From DASZTV01 sp035550655 (GTDB lineage Bacteria > Actinomycetota > Actinomycetes > JAFAQI01), in assembly GCA_035550655.1 (NCBI GenBank), contig DASZOU010000031.1, positions 29,455 to 93,454 of the forward strand: a DNA stretch of 64,000 nt, given 5' to 3'. Position numbers and translations under genes: made by a program. How positions within the stretch are numbered: the first letter of the stretch is position 1; each line of letters opens with the position of its first letter. The notes below the pieces were generated by a model. It ran no database searches, had not been told where the DNA came from, and saw nothing but the letters and a program-made list of their open reading frames with translations. Below, one piece after another: positions 1 to 7,686 of the stretch.

Positions 1-1535
1 TGCTCGTGCCGACCACGTTGCTGGCCCAGCAGCACTTCGCGACCTTCTCGGAGCGGTTCGCGTCGTTCCCCGTGACGGTGCGCGGCTTGTCGCGGTTCCA
101 GACCGACGGCGAGCGCCGCGAGATCATCGCGGGGCTTGCGGACGGGTCGGTCGACGTCGTGATCGGAACGCATCGGCTGCTGCAGCCGGAGACCCGGTTC
201 AAGGATCTCGGGCTCGTCGTGGTCGATGAGGAGCAGCGATTCGGTGTCGAGCACAAGGAGTTCCTGAAGCAGCTGCGGACATCGGTTGACGTGCTGACGA
301 TGTCGGCGACGCCGATCCCGCGCACGCTCGAGATGTCCATCACGGGCATCCGCGAGATGAGCGTGATCCAGACCCCGCCCGAGGAGCGGCATCCGGTCCT
401 CACGTTCGTCGGGGCGTACGACGAGCGGCAGATCGGTGCCGCGATCCGCCGTGAGCTGCTGCGTGAAGGCCAGGTCTTCTACATCCACAACCGGGTCGAG
501 TCGATCGAGCGCGCGGCCGCGCGGCTCGCCGAGATCGTGCCGGATGCGCGGATCGCGACGGCGCACGGCCAGATGCACGAGCACGAGCTCGAGCGCGTGA
601 TGCTCGGCTTCTGGGAGAAGGACTTCGACGTTCTGGTCTGCACGACGATCGTGGAGAACGGTCTCGACATCGCCAACGCCAACACGCTGATCATCGAGCG
701 GGGCGACCTGCTCGGCTTGTCGCAGCTGCATCAGCTCCGCGGTCGGGTGGGCCGGGCGCGGGAGCGGGCCTACGCCTACATCCTCTATCCCCCCGACAAG
801 CCGCTCACCGAAGAGGCACACGACCGGCTTGCCACGATCGCGCAGCACTCCGAGCTCGGTGCGGGCATGCATGTCGCGATGAAGGACCTCGAGATCCGTG
901 GCGCCGGCAACCTGCTCGGCGGCGAGCAGTCAGGACACATCGCCGCAGTCGGTTTCGACCTGTATGTGCGTCTGGTCGGCGAGGCCGTCGCGGAGTTCAA
1001 GGGCACCGGTGCGGAGGAGCAGCTCGAGGTCAAGGTCGAGCTGCCGATCGATGCGCACCTTCCGCACGACTACGTCCCCGGTGAGCGGCTGCGGCTCGAG
1101 GCGTACCGGCGGATCGCGTCGGCGTACACCGACGCCGAGATCGCCGGCGTCCGAGAGGAGCTCCGCGACCGGTACGGCGAGCTGCCGGAGCCAGTCGACA
1201 ACCTTCTCGCGGTGGCGTCGTTCCGTGCCTTCGCGCGCGGCTTCGGCATCGCCGAGATCGCGGCGCAGGGCAAGTACGTCCGCCTCACCCCGCTGGAGCT
1301 GCGGGAGTCTCAGGCGCTGCGGCTCGCCCGGCTGCACCCCGGATCCGTGGTCAAGGCGGCCACGAAGACGGTGCTCGTGACCGCGCCGATGACAGCCCGC
1401 GTCGGCGGCCAGCCGCTTCGCGACTGGGCGCTGCTCGACTGGTGTCGCGGGGTGCTGACCGAGGTTGTCGCCGACCTGGCGATCCCGGTGCCGGCGCCGG
1501 ACGCGGACGCCGCCCCGGCCGGCGGCGCCGGCTGA
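1..1535 (+). CDS. mfd: Transcription-repair coupling factor Mfd, C-terminal part
   Basis: Only the 3' part of the gene is in the window; the reading frame is open from the first bases and covers about 510 of the roughly 1,150-1,200 residues usual for Mfd. Mfd is a DNA translocase that removes RNA polymerase stalled at lesions and recruits UvrA. Visible are helicase motifs of the RecG-like motor (VPTTLLAQQHF, the DEEQRFGV box, TMSATPIPRTLEMS, the translocation motif region around TTIVENGLDI, and QLHQLRGRVGR), then a C-terminal Mfd domain from about residue 350 (ELPIDAHLPHDYV). The N-terminal UvrB-like and RNAP-interaction domains lie upstream of the window. The gene is followed at 24 nt by a lipoprotein gene on the same strand. 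Confidence 0.97.
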   Translation, partial: LVPTTLLAQQHFATFSERFASFPVTVRGLSRFQTDGERREIIAGLADGSVDVVIGTHRLLQPETRFKDLGLVVVDEEQRFGVEHKEFLKQLRTSVDVLTMSATPIPRTLEMSITGIREMSVIQTPPEERHPVLTFVGAYDERQIGAAIRRELLREGQVFYIHNRVESIERAAARLAEIVPDARIATAHGQMHEHELERVMLGFWEKDFDVLVCTTIVENGLDIANANTLIIERGDLLGLSQLHQLRGRVGRARERAYAYILYPPDKPLTEEAHDRLATIAQHSELGAGMHVAMKDLEIRGAGNLLGGEQSGHIAAVGFDLYVRLVGEAVAEFKGTGAEEQLEVKVELPIDAHLPHDYVPGERLRLEAYRRIASAYTDAEIAGVREELRDRYGELPEPVDNLLAVASFRAFARGFGIAEIAAQGKYVRLTPLELRESQALRLARLHPGSVVKAATKTVLVTAPMTARVGGQPLRDWALLDWCRGVLTEVVADLAIPVPAPDADAAPAGGAG

Positions 1536-1544
1536 GCGCTCCGA

Positions 1545-1550
1545 TAGCCT
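1545..1550 (+). promoter_or_regulatory. -10-like hexamer upstream of the SurA-like lipoprotein gene
   Basis: TAGCCT ends 8 nt before the ATG at 1559, a spacing that would give a leaderless or nearly leaderless transcript. No convincing -35 is visible, so this is only a candidate. Confidence 0.3.
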
Positions 1551-1558
1551 CGCGTGTC

Positions 1559-2569
1559 ATGAGAGGTCGCTCGCGGGGGTTCCGTCGCGCGCTCGTTGGC
1601 GTCGTGACGGCTGCCGCGATCCCCGTGCTCGCGGGTTGCAACACCAGTCCCGGCGCGGCCGCGCTCGTCGGAAGCCACCGCATCTCCGTCGCCTCGTTGC
1701 AGGAGCAGGTCGACGCGGCGCTGGCCGATCCGCAGATCTCGTCGGCGCTCGCCCCGGGCTCGCAGTTCGCGCAGCAGCTGGGCGGCAGCCGTGACGGCTT
1801 CGTGCGGATGACGCTGAGCCGCCTGATCACCGACCGGCTGATCTCGGCGATCGCCGCGGCGCACCACGTCGTCGTGACCTCGAAGGACGTCAACGACAAG
1901 ACCAGTGAGTTCGCGTCGCAGGCCGGCAGCCTTCAGGCGCTGCAGCAGCAGGCGGCGGAGAGCGTCGGGGTCACTGCGTCGCAGTTGGCGGACCTGATCC
2001 GCCTGACCGTCCTCCAGCAACGGATCAGCGACGCGCTGATCGCCAACATCCCGACGACGCCGGCGCAGCTCCAGGCGGAGTACCGCAAGGACATCGATCA
2101 GTTCGATCAGATCGACGTCGCCCAGATCGCGGTGTCGAGCAAGTCACTGGCAGACCAGCTGCTGGCAAAGGCCCGCAAGAACCCTGCGACGTTCCCGGCG
2201 CTCGCCAGCAAGTACTCCCAGGACCAGACGAGTGCTGCGAATGGCGGCGAGGTCGGCTTTGTCGGGCGCAGTCAGGTCGTGTCGTTGCTCGGTACGGCGA
2301 AGACCAAGATCGGGACCGTCCAGCTGATCCACTCCCAGGGCGAGTATCTGGTGCTGCACCTGATCAGCCGCAAGCTCACCCCGCTGTCGCAGGCGACGAC
2401 GCAGCTGAAGGAAGCGTTGTACTCGGGTCAGGCAAACGCGCTGCTGCAGAAGGCGATCACCGACGAAGCGCACAGCCTCGGCGTGCACGTCAGCCCCCGC
2501 TACGGCCGCTGGGATCCCAAGGCCCAGGCTGTCCTCGCCGTGAAGAGCTCGATCTCGCTGCCCAGTTGA
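1559..2569 (+). CDS. SurA-like peptidyl-prolyl isomerase lipoprotein
   Basis: A 336-residue exported protein. The N-terminus has a basic segment, a hydrophobic stretch and a lipobox LAGC with Cys27, so it should be a lipoprotein on the outer face of the membrane. The first part resembles the SurA N-terminal chaperone domain. The region around residues 180-280 (QIAVSSKSLADQLL, NGGEVGFVGRSQVV, YLVLHLISRK) fits a degenerate PpiC/parvulin rotamase domain. SurA/PrsA-type proteins assist folding of secreted proteins; that role is inferred. The start at 1559 was chosen because it places the lipobox correctly; an upstream GTG would add a non-signal extension inside mfd. A gene of this type next to mfd and mazG is common in actinobacteria. 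Confidence 0.85.
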   Translation: MRGRSRGFRRALVGVVTAAAIPVLAGCNTSPGAAALVGSHRISVASLQEQVDAALADPQISSALAPGSQFAQQLGGSRDGFVRMTLSRLITDRLISAIAAAHHVVVTSKDVNDKTSEFASQAGSLQALQQQAAESVGVTASQLADLIRLTVLQQRISDALIANIPTTPAQLQAEYRKDIDQFDQIDVAQIAVSSKSLADQLLAKARKNPATFPALASKYSQDQTSAANGGEVGFVGRSQVVSLLGTAKTKIGTVQLIHSQGEYLVLHLISRKLTPLSQATTQLKEALYSGQANALLQKAITDEAHSLGVHVSPRYGRWDPKAQAVLAVKSSISLPS

Positions 2570-3270
2570 CCGGGGCCGACGGAAGCGCGGAGCCGGAGCC
2601 ACCGTCGATCGGCGCGGCGCTGCTCGAAGCCGTCGCGGTGATGGACCGGCTGCGCTCGCCCGGCGGCTGCCCGTGGGATGCCGAGCAGACACATGCCAGC
2701 CTCGCGCCATACCTGCTGGAAGAGGCGTACGAGGCGTATCAGGCGATCGAGGACGGTGACCTCGACGCGTTGCGTGACGAGCTCGGTGACGTGCTGCTGC
2801 AGGTCCTGTTCCACGCGCGTCTCGCCGAGGAGCTGCCGGCGGAGCAGCGGTGGTCGGTCGACGATGTCGCGGCGGGACTGGTCGCGAAGCTCCAGCGCCG
2901 GCACCCGCATGTCTTCGCCGGTGTCGAGGTCGCCGACGCTGACGAGGTGAACCGCAACTGGGAGCAGATCAAGGCTGCCGAGCGCGGCGACAAGGCGCCG
3001 GTGGCGAGCGTGCCGCTCGCGGCGCCGGCGCTCACCCTGGCCGCGAAGCTGCAACGCAAAGCCGGTGTGACCGCAACCGAGGACGCGGAGCCGCTCATCG
3101 ACGCGGTGCAGCGGTTCACGAATGAACCGTCGGCCGATGCCGCGGGTGCCCTGCTGTGGGCTGCTGTCGGGTTGATGCGCGCAAACGGCATCGACGCCGA
3201 GGCAGCGCTCCGCGCCCGGGCGCGCGGGTTTCGTGACGAGGTTCTTGCTGCCGGTAGCGAAAGCTCGTAA
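2566..3270 (+). CDS. mazG: Nucleoside triphosphate pyrophosphohydrolase MazG
   Basis: A 234-residue MazG-family enzyme that hydrolyses NTPs or dNTPs to the monophosphate and PPi, a house-cleaning function. The hallmark N-terminal segment is present: GGCPWDAEQTH followed by LLEEAYEAYQAI and DELGDVLLQVLFHARL, whose acidic residues (EExxE and ExxD) bind magnesium. A second, weaker MazG-like half follows after residue 140, as in actinobacterial homologues. The TTG start overlaps the preceding stop codon by 4 nt, so it is probably translationally coupled to the lipoprotein gene. Confidence 0.93.
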   Translation: MTGADGSAEPEPPSIGAALLEAVAVMDRLRSPGGCPWDAEQTHASLAPYLLEEAYEAYQAIEDGDLDALRDELGDVLLQVLFHARLAEELPAEQRWSVDDVAAGLVAKLQRRHPHVFAGVEVADADEVNRNWEQIKAAERGDKAPVASVPLAAPALTLAAKLQRKAGVTATEDAEPLIDAVQRFTNEPSADAAGALLWAAVGLMRANGIDAEAALRARARGFRDEVLAAGSESS

Positions 3271-3296
3271 TACCGGGTCCGCGCATGGCGCGGCGT

Positions 3297-3302
3297 TACG
3301 CT
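3297..3302 (+). promoter_or_regulatory. -10-like hexamer upstream of eno
   Basis: TACGCT lies 32 nt before the GTG start of eno in the 64-bp mazG-eno gap. It leaves a short leader that contains the Shine-Dalgarno sequence AAAGGAG (about 3320-3326). No clear -35. Confidence 0.35.
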
Positions 3303-3334
3303 CGACAAGCCGATTTCCGTAAAGGAGAGCCAGA

Positions 3335-4636
3335 GTGCCCGCCATCGAAGGCGTCGCCGCCCGCGAGATCCTCGACTCGCGAGGAAACCCGACCGTCGAG
3401 GTCGAGGTGCTCCTCGACGACGGGGTGATCGGTCGCGCGGCAGTGCCGAGCGGGGCGTCGACCGGCGCGTTCGAGGCGGTCGAGAAGCGTGACGGCGATG
3501 ACCGGTACGGCGGGAAGGGCGTGCAGCAGGCCGTCACGGCCGTGCTCGAGGAGATCGGTCCCGAGATCGTCGGCCGTGAGGCGAGTGAGCAGCGGCTGCT
3601 CGACCAGGCGCTGCTCGACCTGGACGGGACACCGGACAAGAGCCGGCTCGGCGCAAACGCCGTGCTCGGCGCGTCGCTTGCCGTTGCTCGCGCGGCGGCC
3701 GAGTCCGCGGACCTGCCGTTGTTCCGCTACGTCGGCGGCTCGCACGCCCACCTGCTGCCGGTGCCGATGATGAACATCCTCAACGGCGGCGCACATGCCG
3801 ACACGAACGTCGACGTCCAGGAGTTCATGATCGCGCCGGTCGGCGCAGCGACCTTCTCGGACGCGCTTCGGTGGGGCGCCGAGGTCTATCACGCGCTGAA
3901 GTCGGTGTTGAAGGGACGAGGCCTGTCGACCGGTCTCGGCGACGAAGGCGGCTTCGCACCAGACCTGCCGTCCAACCGCGAGGCGATCGACCTCATCATC
4001 GAGGCGATCGGCAAGGCGGGCTACACGCCCGGAACCGATGTCGCGATCGCCCTCGACGTTGCTGCGACGGAGTTCTTCTCCGACGGCGCCTATCAGTTCG
4101 AAGGTGCGCCTCGCACCGCCGAGCAGATGACGGCGTACTACGACGAGCTCCTCACGTCGTACCCGATCGTGTCGCTGGAGGACCCGCTCGCGGAGGACGA
4201 CTGGCCCGGGTGGGTGTCGCTCACCGCTTCGCTCGGTGGGCGCGTGCAGATCGTCGGCGACGACCTGTTCGTCACGAACCCGGAGCGGTTGCGGCGCGGT
4301 GTCGACGAGGGTGCGGCGAACGCGCTGCTGGTCAAGGTCAACCAGATCGGCACGCTGTCGGAGACGCTCGATGCGGTCGACCTCGCGCATCGCAACTCCT
4401 ACCGCTGCATGATGAGCCACCGGTCCGGTGAGACCGAGGACACGACGATCGCCGACCTCGCGGTCGCGACGAACTGCGGGCAGATCAAGACCGGGGCACC
4501 GGCCCGCAGCGAGCGGGTCGCGAAGTACAACCAGCTGCTGCGGATCGAGTCGATGCTCGATGACGCCGCTCGGTACGCGGGTGGGCGGGCGTTCCCACGG
4601 GCGAGCTTCCTCGGATCGCAGCGAGCGAGCGGATGA
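3335..4636 (+). CDS. eno: Enolase
   Basis: Full-length phosphopyruvate hydratase of 433 residues, interconverting 2-phosphoglycerate and phosphoenolpyruvate in glycolysis and gluconeogenesis. Family signatures are intact: the N-terminal REILDSRGNPTVEVEV and PSGASTGAFEA, the GDEGGFAPDL segment containing the catalytic Glu, metal ligands in IALDVAATEF, SLEDPLAEDDW and VGDDLFVTN, the catalytic lysine in LLVKVNQIGT, and the signature SHRSGETED. The GTG start is preceded by a good ribosome binding site (AAAGGAG). Its position upstream of ftsB and ppx is a conserved actinobacterial arrangement. Confidence 0.99.
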   Translation: MPAIEGVAAREILDSRGNPTVEVEVLLDDGVIGRAAVPSGASTGAFEAVEKRDGDDRYGGKGVQQAVTAVLEEIGPEIVGREASEQRLLDQALLDLDGTPDKSRLGANAVLGASLAVARAAAESADLPLFRYVGGSHAHLLPVPMMNILNGGAHADTNVDVQEFMIAPVGAATFSDALRWGAEVYHALKSVLKGRGLSTGLGDEGGFAPDLPSNREAIDLIIEAIGKAGYTPGTDVAIALDVAATEFFSDGAYQFEGAPRTAEQMTAYYDELLTSYPIVSLEDPLAEDDWPGWVSLTASLGGRVQIVGDDLFVTNPERLRRGVDEGAANALLVKVNQIGTLSETLDAVDLAHRNSYRCMMSHRSGETEDTTIADLAVATNCGQIKTGAPARSERVAKYNQLLRIESMLDDAARYAGGRAFPRASFLGSQRASG

Positions 4637-5163
4637 CCCGCAACGCCGCTGCCGGCCGAGGGCCACGGGGGTCTCGCAAGGCACCGGCACGAGACCGGCG
4701 TTCGAGCGCGCCGCAGCCTCGTCGCGCACCGGGTCGGCCTACGTCGCCGACCCGCAGCACCGCTTTGACGGGGCGCGCGGCGGTCCTCGCGCTTGCGTTC
4801 GCGTTCGTGATCGTCGCGATCGCACTGCCGTTCAAGATCTGGCTCAGCCAGCGGGGCGACCTGAACTCACTCAACACGCAGATCCAACGCGTGCAGGCGC
4901 GGGTTACTCAGCTCAACGCGCAGGACCAGAAGTGGAACGACCCGGCCTTCATCGAGTCGAAGGCGCGCAAGCGGCTGCACTATGTGATGCCGGGGGAGTC
5001 GAACCGCGTGATCTTCGGCTCGAAGCCCTCACACGTCCAGAAGGCAATCGCAACTGCAATCGCGCACCCCGCGGCACCGCCTGCCTCGGATGGGCCGTGG
5101 TACTCCCAGCTCTGGCAGTCGATGCAGACCGCGGGAGCGGCCTCCGCCAGCACCCGTGGTTGA
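4633..5163 (+). CDS. ftsB: FtsB/DivIC-type septum formation initiator
   Basis: A 176-residue bitopic membrane protein. A basic, low-complexity cytoplasmic tail of about 50 residues precedes one transmembrane helix (AVLALAFAFVIVAIALPFKI). A short coiled coil follows (DLNSLNTQIQRVQARVTQLNAQ), then the conserved stretch WNDPAFIESKARKRLHYVMPGE. FtsB/DivIC proteins form a complex with FtsL and FtsQ at the division septum and help activate peptidoglycan synthesis. The ATG overlaps the eno stop by 4 nt. The identification rests on topology, motif and the conserved eno-ftsB-DUF501-ppx context. Confidence 0.92.
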   Translation: MTRNAAAGRGPRGSRKAPARDRRSSAPQPRRAPGRPTSPTRSTALTGRAAVLALAFAFVIVAIALPFKIWLSQRGDLNSLNTQIQRVQARVTQLNAQDQKWNDPAFIESKARKRLHYVMPGESNRVIFGSKPSHVQKAIATAIAHPAAPPASDGPWYSQLWQSMQTAGAASASTRG

Positions 5164-5659
5164 TCCGCGAGACCTCGCGGCAGTCGAAGGTCAGCTGCAC
5201 CGGCCGCCGCGCGCGACGCGAGCGGTGGCGCACCGCTGCGGGTGCGGCTTGCCGGACGTGGTCGAGACGTCGCCGCGCCTCGATGACGGCACCCCGTTCC
5301 CGACGCTGTACTACCTGACCTGTCCCCGAGCTCGAGCGGCAATCGGTCGACTGGAAGCGTCGGGCCTGATGCGAGAGATGACGGCGCGGCTGCAGTCCGA
5401 CCCCGATCTCGCGGCTCGCTATCAGGCGGCGCACGAGGCGTACCTCGCGCGACGCGACGAGATCGAGCCGCTTGGTACGTCGGTGACGGCAGGCGGTATG
5501 CCGAGTCGCGTGAAGTGCCTGCACGTGCTGGTCGCGCACGCACTAGCCGCCGGCCCGGGTGTCAATCCGTTCGGCGACGAGGCCTTGGCGCTGCTTGAGG
5601 ACTGGGGCGACGACGGGCCATGCGTCGTCATCGAGCCGGTTCCGGAGGAAACCGGATGA
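5156..5659 (+). CDS. DUF501 domain protein
   Basis: A 167-residue protein matching the actinobacterial DUF501 family. It contains HRCGCGLPDVVETSPRL, TPFPTLYYLTCP and SRVKCLHVLVAHALA, with four conserved cysteines (in CGC, TCP and KCL) and histidines that suggest metal binding. No biochemical function is established as far as I know. The GTG start at 5156 gives the usual VVDPRDLAAVEGQL beginning and an 8-nt overlap with the ftsB end. The genes on both sides overlap it, so this belongs to one operon from eno or ftsB to ppx. Confidence 0.88.
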   Translation: MVDPRDLAAVEGQLHRPPRATRAVAHRCGCGLPDVVETSPRLDDGTPFPTLYYLTCPRARAAIGRLEASGLMREMTARLQSDPDLAARYQAAHEAYLARRDEIEPLGTSVTAGGMPSRVKCLHVLVAHALAAGPGVNPFGDEALALLEDWGDDGPCVVIEPVPEETG

Positions 5660-6585
5660 CCCGCGTCGCGGCGCTCGACTGCGGTACGAACTCGTTGCGG
5701 TTGTTGATCGCGGACGTTCACGGTGCGGCGCTGACGGACGTCGTACGCCGCATGGAAGTCGTGCGTCTCGGCGCGGGCGTGGACCGAACCGGCATGCTCG
5801 CCCCCGAGGCGCTCGCGCGGACCTTCGCCGTGCTCGACGAATACGCCGAGCAGATTCGGTCGTCGGGTGTGGACGCAGTGCGAATGGTGGCGACCAGTGC
5901 GACGAGAGACGCAGGTAACCGTGACGAGTTCGTCGCCGGGGTGCAGCAGCGGCTGGGCATCGGTCCGGAGGTCGTCACCGGCGACGTGGAAGCTGCGCTG
6001 TCGTTCGTCGGGGCCACGCGCGAGCTGCAGGGGGACGCCACGCTCGCGACGCCGTACCTCGTCGTTGACATCGGCGGTGGCTCGACCGAGTTCGTCCTCG
6101 GCGACGCATCCGGTCCGATCGCCGCGCGCTCGGTGGATGTCGGTTGCGTCCGCATGACGGAGCGTCACCTCGTCGATGACCCGCCTGCCGTTGCGCAGGT
6201 GGAGGCGGCACGTGGTGACGTCCTCGCCGCGATCGACACCGTCCGCTCCGTCGTACCGATCGACCATGCGGCGACCCTGATCGGGCTCGCCGGATCCGTC
6301 ACGACCGTTGTTGCACTCGCTCTGGGGCTCCAGACCTACGATCCGCAACGAATCCACCACGCGCGCGTGAGCGCGGCCGAGGTGCATCGCATCACCGAGC
6401 AACTACTCGCTGCTTCACGGGCGGAGCGGGCGGCGATGTCCGTGATGCACCCCGGCCGGGTCGACGTCATCGGCGGCGGGGCACTTGTCTTGGACACGAT
6501 CATGACGGCGGGCGGATTTGCCGACGTCGTGGCGAGCGAGCACGACATCCTCGACGGGATCGCCTTCAGCCTGGTCGACGCGTAA
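5656..6585 (+). CDS. Ppx/GppA-family exopolyphosphatase
   Basis: A 309-residue member of the ASKHA-fold Ppx/GppA family, which cleaves terminal phosphate from polyphosphate and/or pppGpp. The phosphate-binding loop is in ALDCGTNSLRLLIAD at the N-terminus, and the second loop is in VDIGGGSTEFVLGD near residue 140. SVDVGCVRMTERHL and the C-terminal VIGGGALVLDTIM also match. The short form without the C-terminal HD domain is typical of actinobacterial enzymes next to eno. Which substrate is preferred cannot be told from sequence. The ATG overlaps the DUF501 stop by 4 nt. Confidence 0.93.
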   Translation: MTRVAALDCGTNSLRLLIADVHGAALTDVVRRMEVVRLGAGVDRTGMLAPEALARTFAVLDEYAEQIRSSGVDAVRMVATSATRDAGNRDEFVAGVQQRLGIGPEVVTGDVEAALSFVGATRELQGDATLATPYLVVDIGGGSTEFVLGDASGPIAARSVDVGCVRMTERHLVDDPPAVAQVEAARGDVLAAIDTVRSVVPIDHAATLIGLAGSVTTVVALALGLQTYDPQRIHHARVSAAEVHRITEQLLAASRAERAAMSVMHPGRVDVIGGGALVLDTIMTAGGFADVVASEHDILDGIAFSLVDA

Positions 6586-7373
6586 TGGTGGCCGTGCCCG
6601 GCAGCGGGTGGACGGGGGACCTGGCGACGCGACGTACGCCGGTGGCCGGCTCGGCAGAAGATGTGGTCAGTCTGGCGGCAAGCGCGAAGACTCTCGATGA
6701 GCTGAGCGCCCGCGTCACCGTCTGTCGCGCGTGCCCTCGACTCGTCGCGTGGCGCGAAGAGGTGGCTCGGACCGGACGGGCGGCGTACGCCGGCCAGTCG
6801 TACTGGGGCCGGCCGGTCGCCGGTTTCGGCCCGGCGGATGCGCGGCTCGCGATTGTGGGTCTGGCGCCGGCGGCTCATGGCGGCAACCGGACGGGACGGG
6901 TGTTCACCGGCGACCGCAGTGGCGACTGGCTGTTCGCGTCGCTGCACCGCAACGGATTCGCCCGACTACCGATCTCGGTCGACGCCGACGACGGCCAGGA
7001 GCTTGTTGACGCGCGGATGCTGGCCGCGGTGCGCTGCGCGCCGCCCGCCAACGTGCCCACAACGGCAGAGCGTGACGCCTGCCGCCCCTGGTTGGAACGC
7101 GAGCTGGCGTTGCTCTCGCCACGGCTGCGCGTCGTGGTCGCGCTGGGTGGTTTCGCGTGGTCGGTGGTGTGGCCGGTGCTGGCAAACCTGGGGTACACCC
7201 AACCGCGGCCGCGACCAAAGTTCGGCCATCTGGTCGAGGTCGTGACGGCGGAGGGGCTCCTGGTGCTTGCCTCCTTCCATCCGAGCCAGCAGAACACCTT
7301 CACGGGACGCCTGACCGAGCCAATGCTCGACGCGGTCTTCGCAAGGACCGCGGCCCATCTGTCGGGGACCTGA
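6585..7373 (+). CDS. Family-5 (UdgB-type) uracil-DNA glycosylase
   Basis: A 262-residue enzyme of the iron-sulfur uracil-DNA glycosylase superfamily, which excises uracil and other deaminated bases. The cluster ligands begin in CRACPRL near residue 47. The active-site loop reads IVGLAPAAHGGNRTGRVFTGD, with Ala in the place where the family-4 enzymes have an acidic residue, which is typical of family 5 (UdgB). The second motif is FHPSQQNTF. Two further Cys in AAVRCAPPAN and ERDACRPWL complete a plausible 4Fe-4S site. The ATG shares one base with the ppx stop codon (TAATG), so the gene is coupled to ppx. Confidence 0.9.
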   Translation: MVAVPGSGWTGDLATRRTPVAGSAEDVVSLAASAKTLDELSARVTVCRACPRLVAWREEVARTGRAAYAGQSYWGRPVAGFGPADARLAIVGLAPAAHGGNRTGRVFTGDRSGDWLFASLHRNGFARLPISVDADDGQELVDARMLAAVRCAPPANVPTTAERDACRPWLERELALLSPRLRVVVALGGFAWSVVWPVLANLGYTQPRPRPKFGHLVEVVTAEGLLVLASFHPSQQNTFTGRLTEPMLDAVFARTAAHLSGT

Positions 7374-7388
7374 GTCCCGACAAGACGG

Positions 7389-7397
7389 TTATCCACA
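7389..7397 (+). promoter_or_regulatory. Perfect DnaA-box sequence (TTATCCACA)
   Basis: The 9-mer TTATCCACA matches the strong E. coli-type DnaA box exactly. It lies 16 nt after the glycosylase gene in a non-coding gap. No second box was seen beside it and no replication gene is near, so it is not an origin. It could be an isolated DnaA-binding regulatory site or a chance match. Confidence 0.35.
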
Positions 7398-7484
7398 AGT
7401 CAAGATCAAGCCTGGTCGCCCCACCGTCGCTGGTAACAGGATTGCTTTCGCGTAACCGGCGATGAGCGGACGGAGGTGGTCGGG

Positions 7485-7541
7485 ATGCAGGCACTTATCT
7501 CAGTGGTAGCCATCGTGCTCCACACCATCGGCTGGGGCTGA
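7485..7541 (+). CDS. Candidate 18-residue hydrophobic small protein
   Basis: A very short open frame in the 313-bp gap between the glycosylase and ndh genes. It encodes MQALISVVAIVLHTIGWG, which is almost entirely hydrophobic and could be a single membrane-spanning peptide. It begins 10 nt after a purine-rich CGGAGG (7470-7475) that can act as a Shine-Dalgarno site. A perfect 11-bp stem hairpin follows at 12 nt. Start, ribosome binding site and terminator-like hairpin together make a compact small-protein or leader-peptide unit. The gene product family is not recognised. Confidence 0.4.
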   Translation: MQALISVVAIVLHTIGWG

Positions 7542-7552
7542 AAGACGGTCAG

Positions 7553-7587
7553 GGGCGGCAAGGGAGCTGTCGGCGACCTTGCCGCCC
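7553..7587 (+). terminator. Hairpin terminator candidate before ndh
   Basis: Perfect 11-bp inverted repeat GGGCGGCAAGG / CCTTGCCGCCC (7553-7563 and 7577-7587) with a 13-nt loop. It directly follows the small hydrophobic reading frame and lies 99 bp before ndh. No long T-run follows, which is usual in actinobacteria. Confidence 0.6.
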
Positions 7588-7686
7588 TTCTCCGGTTGGG
7601 GCGCCTTCCCATTCGACGTGGCCAGTGTGATCGTTTTCATTGACCGGCCGCGGTCTCGTCCACAAGGGATCGGGTAGGAACGGATC

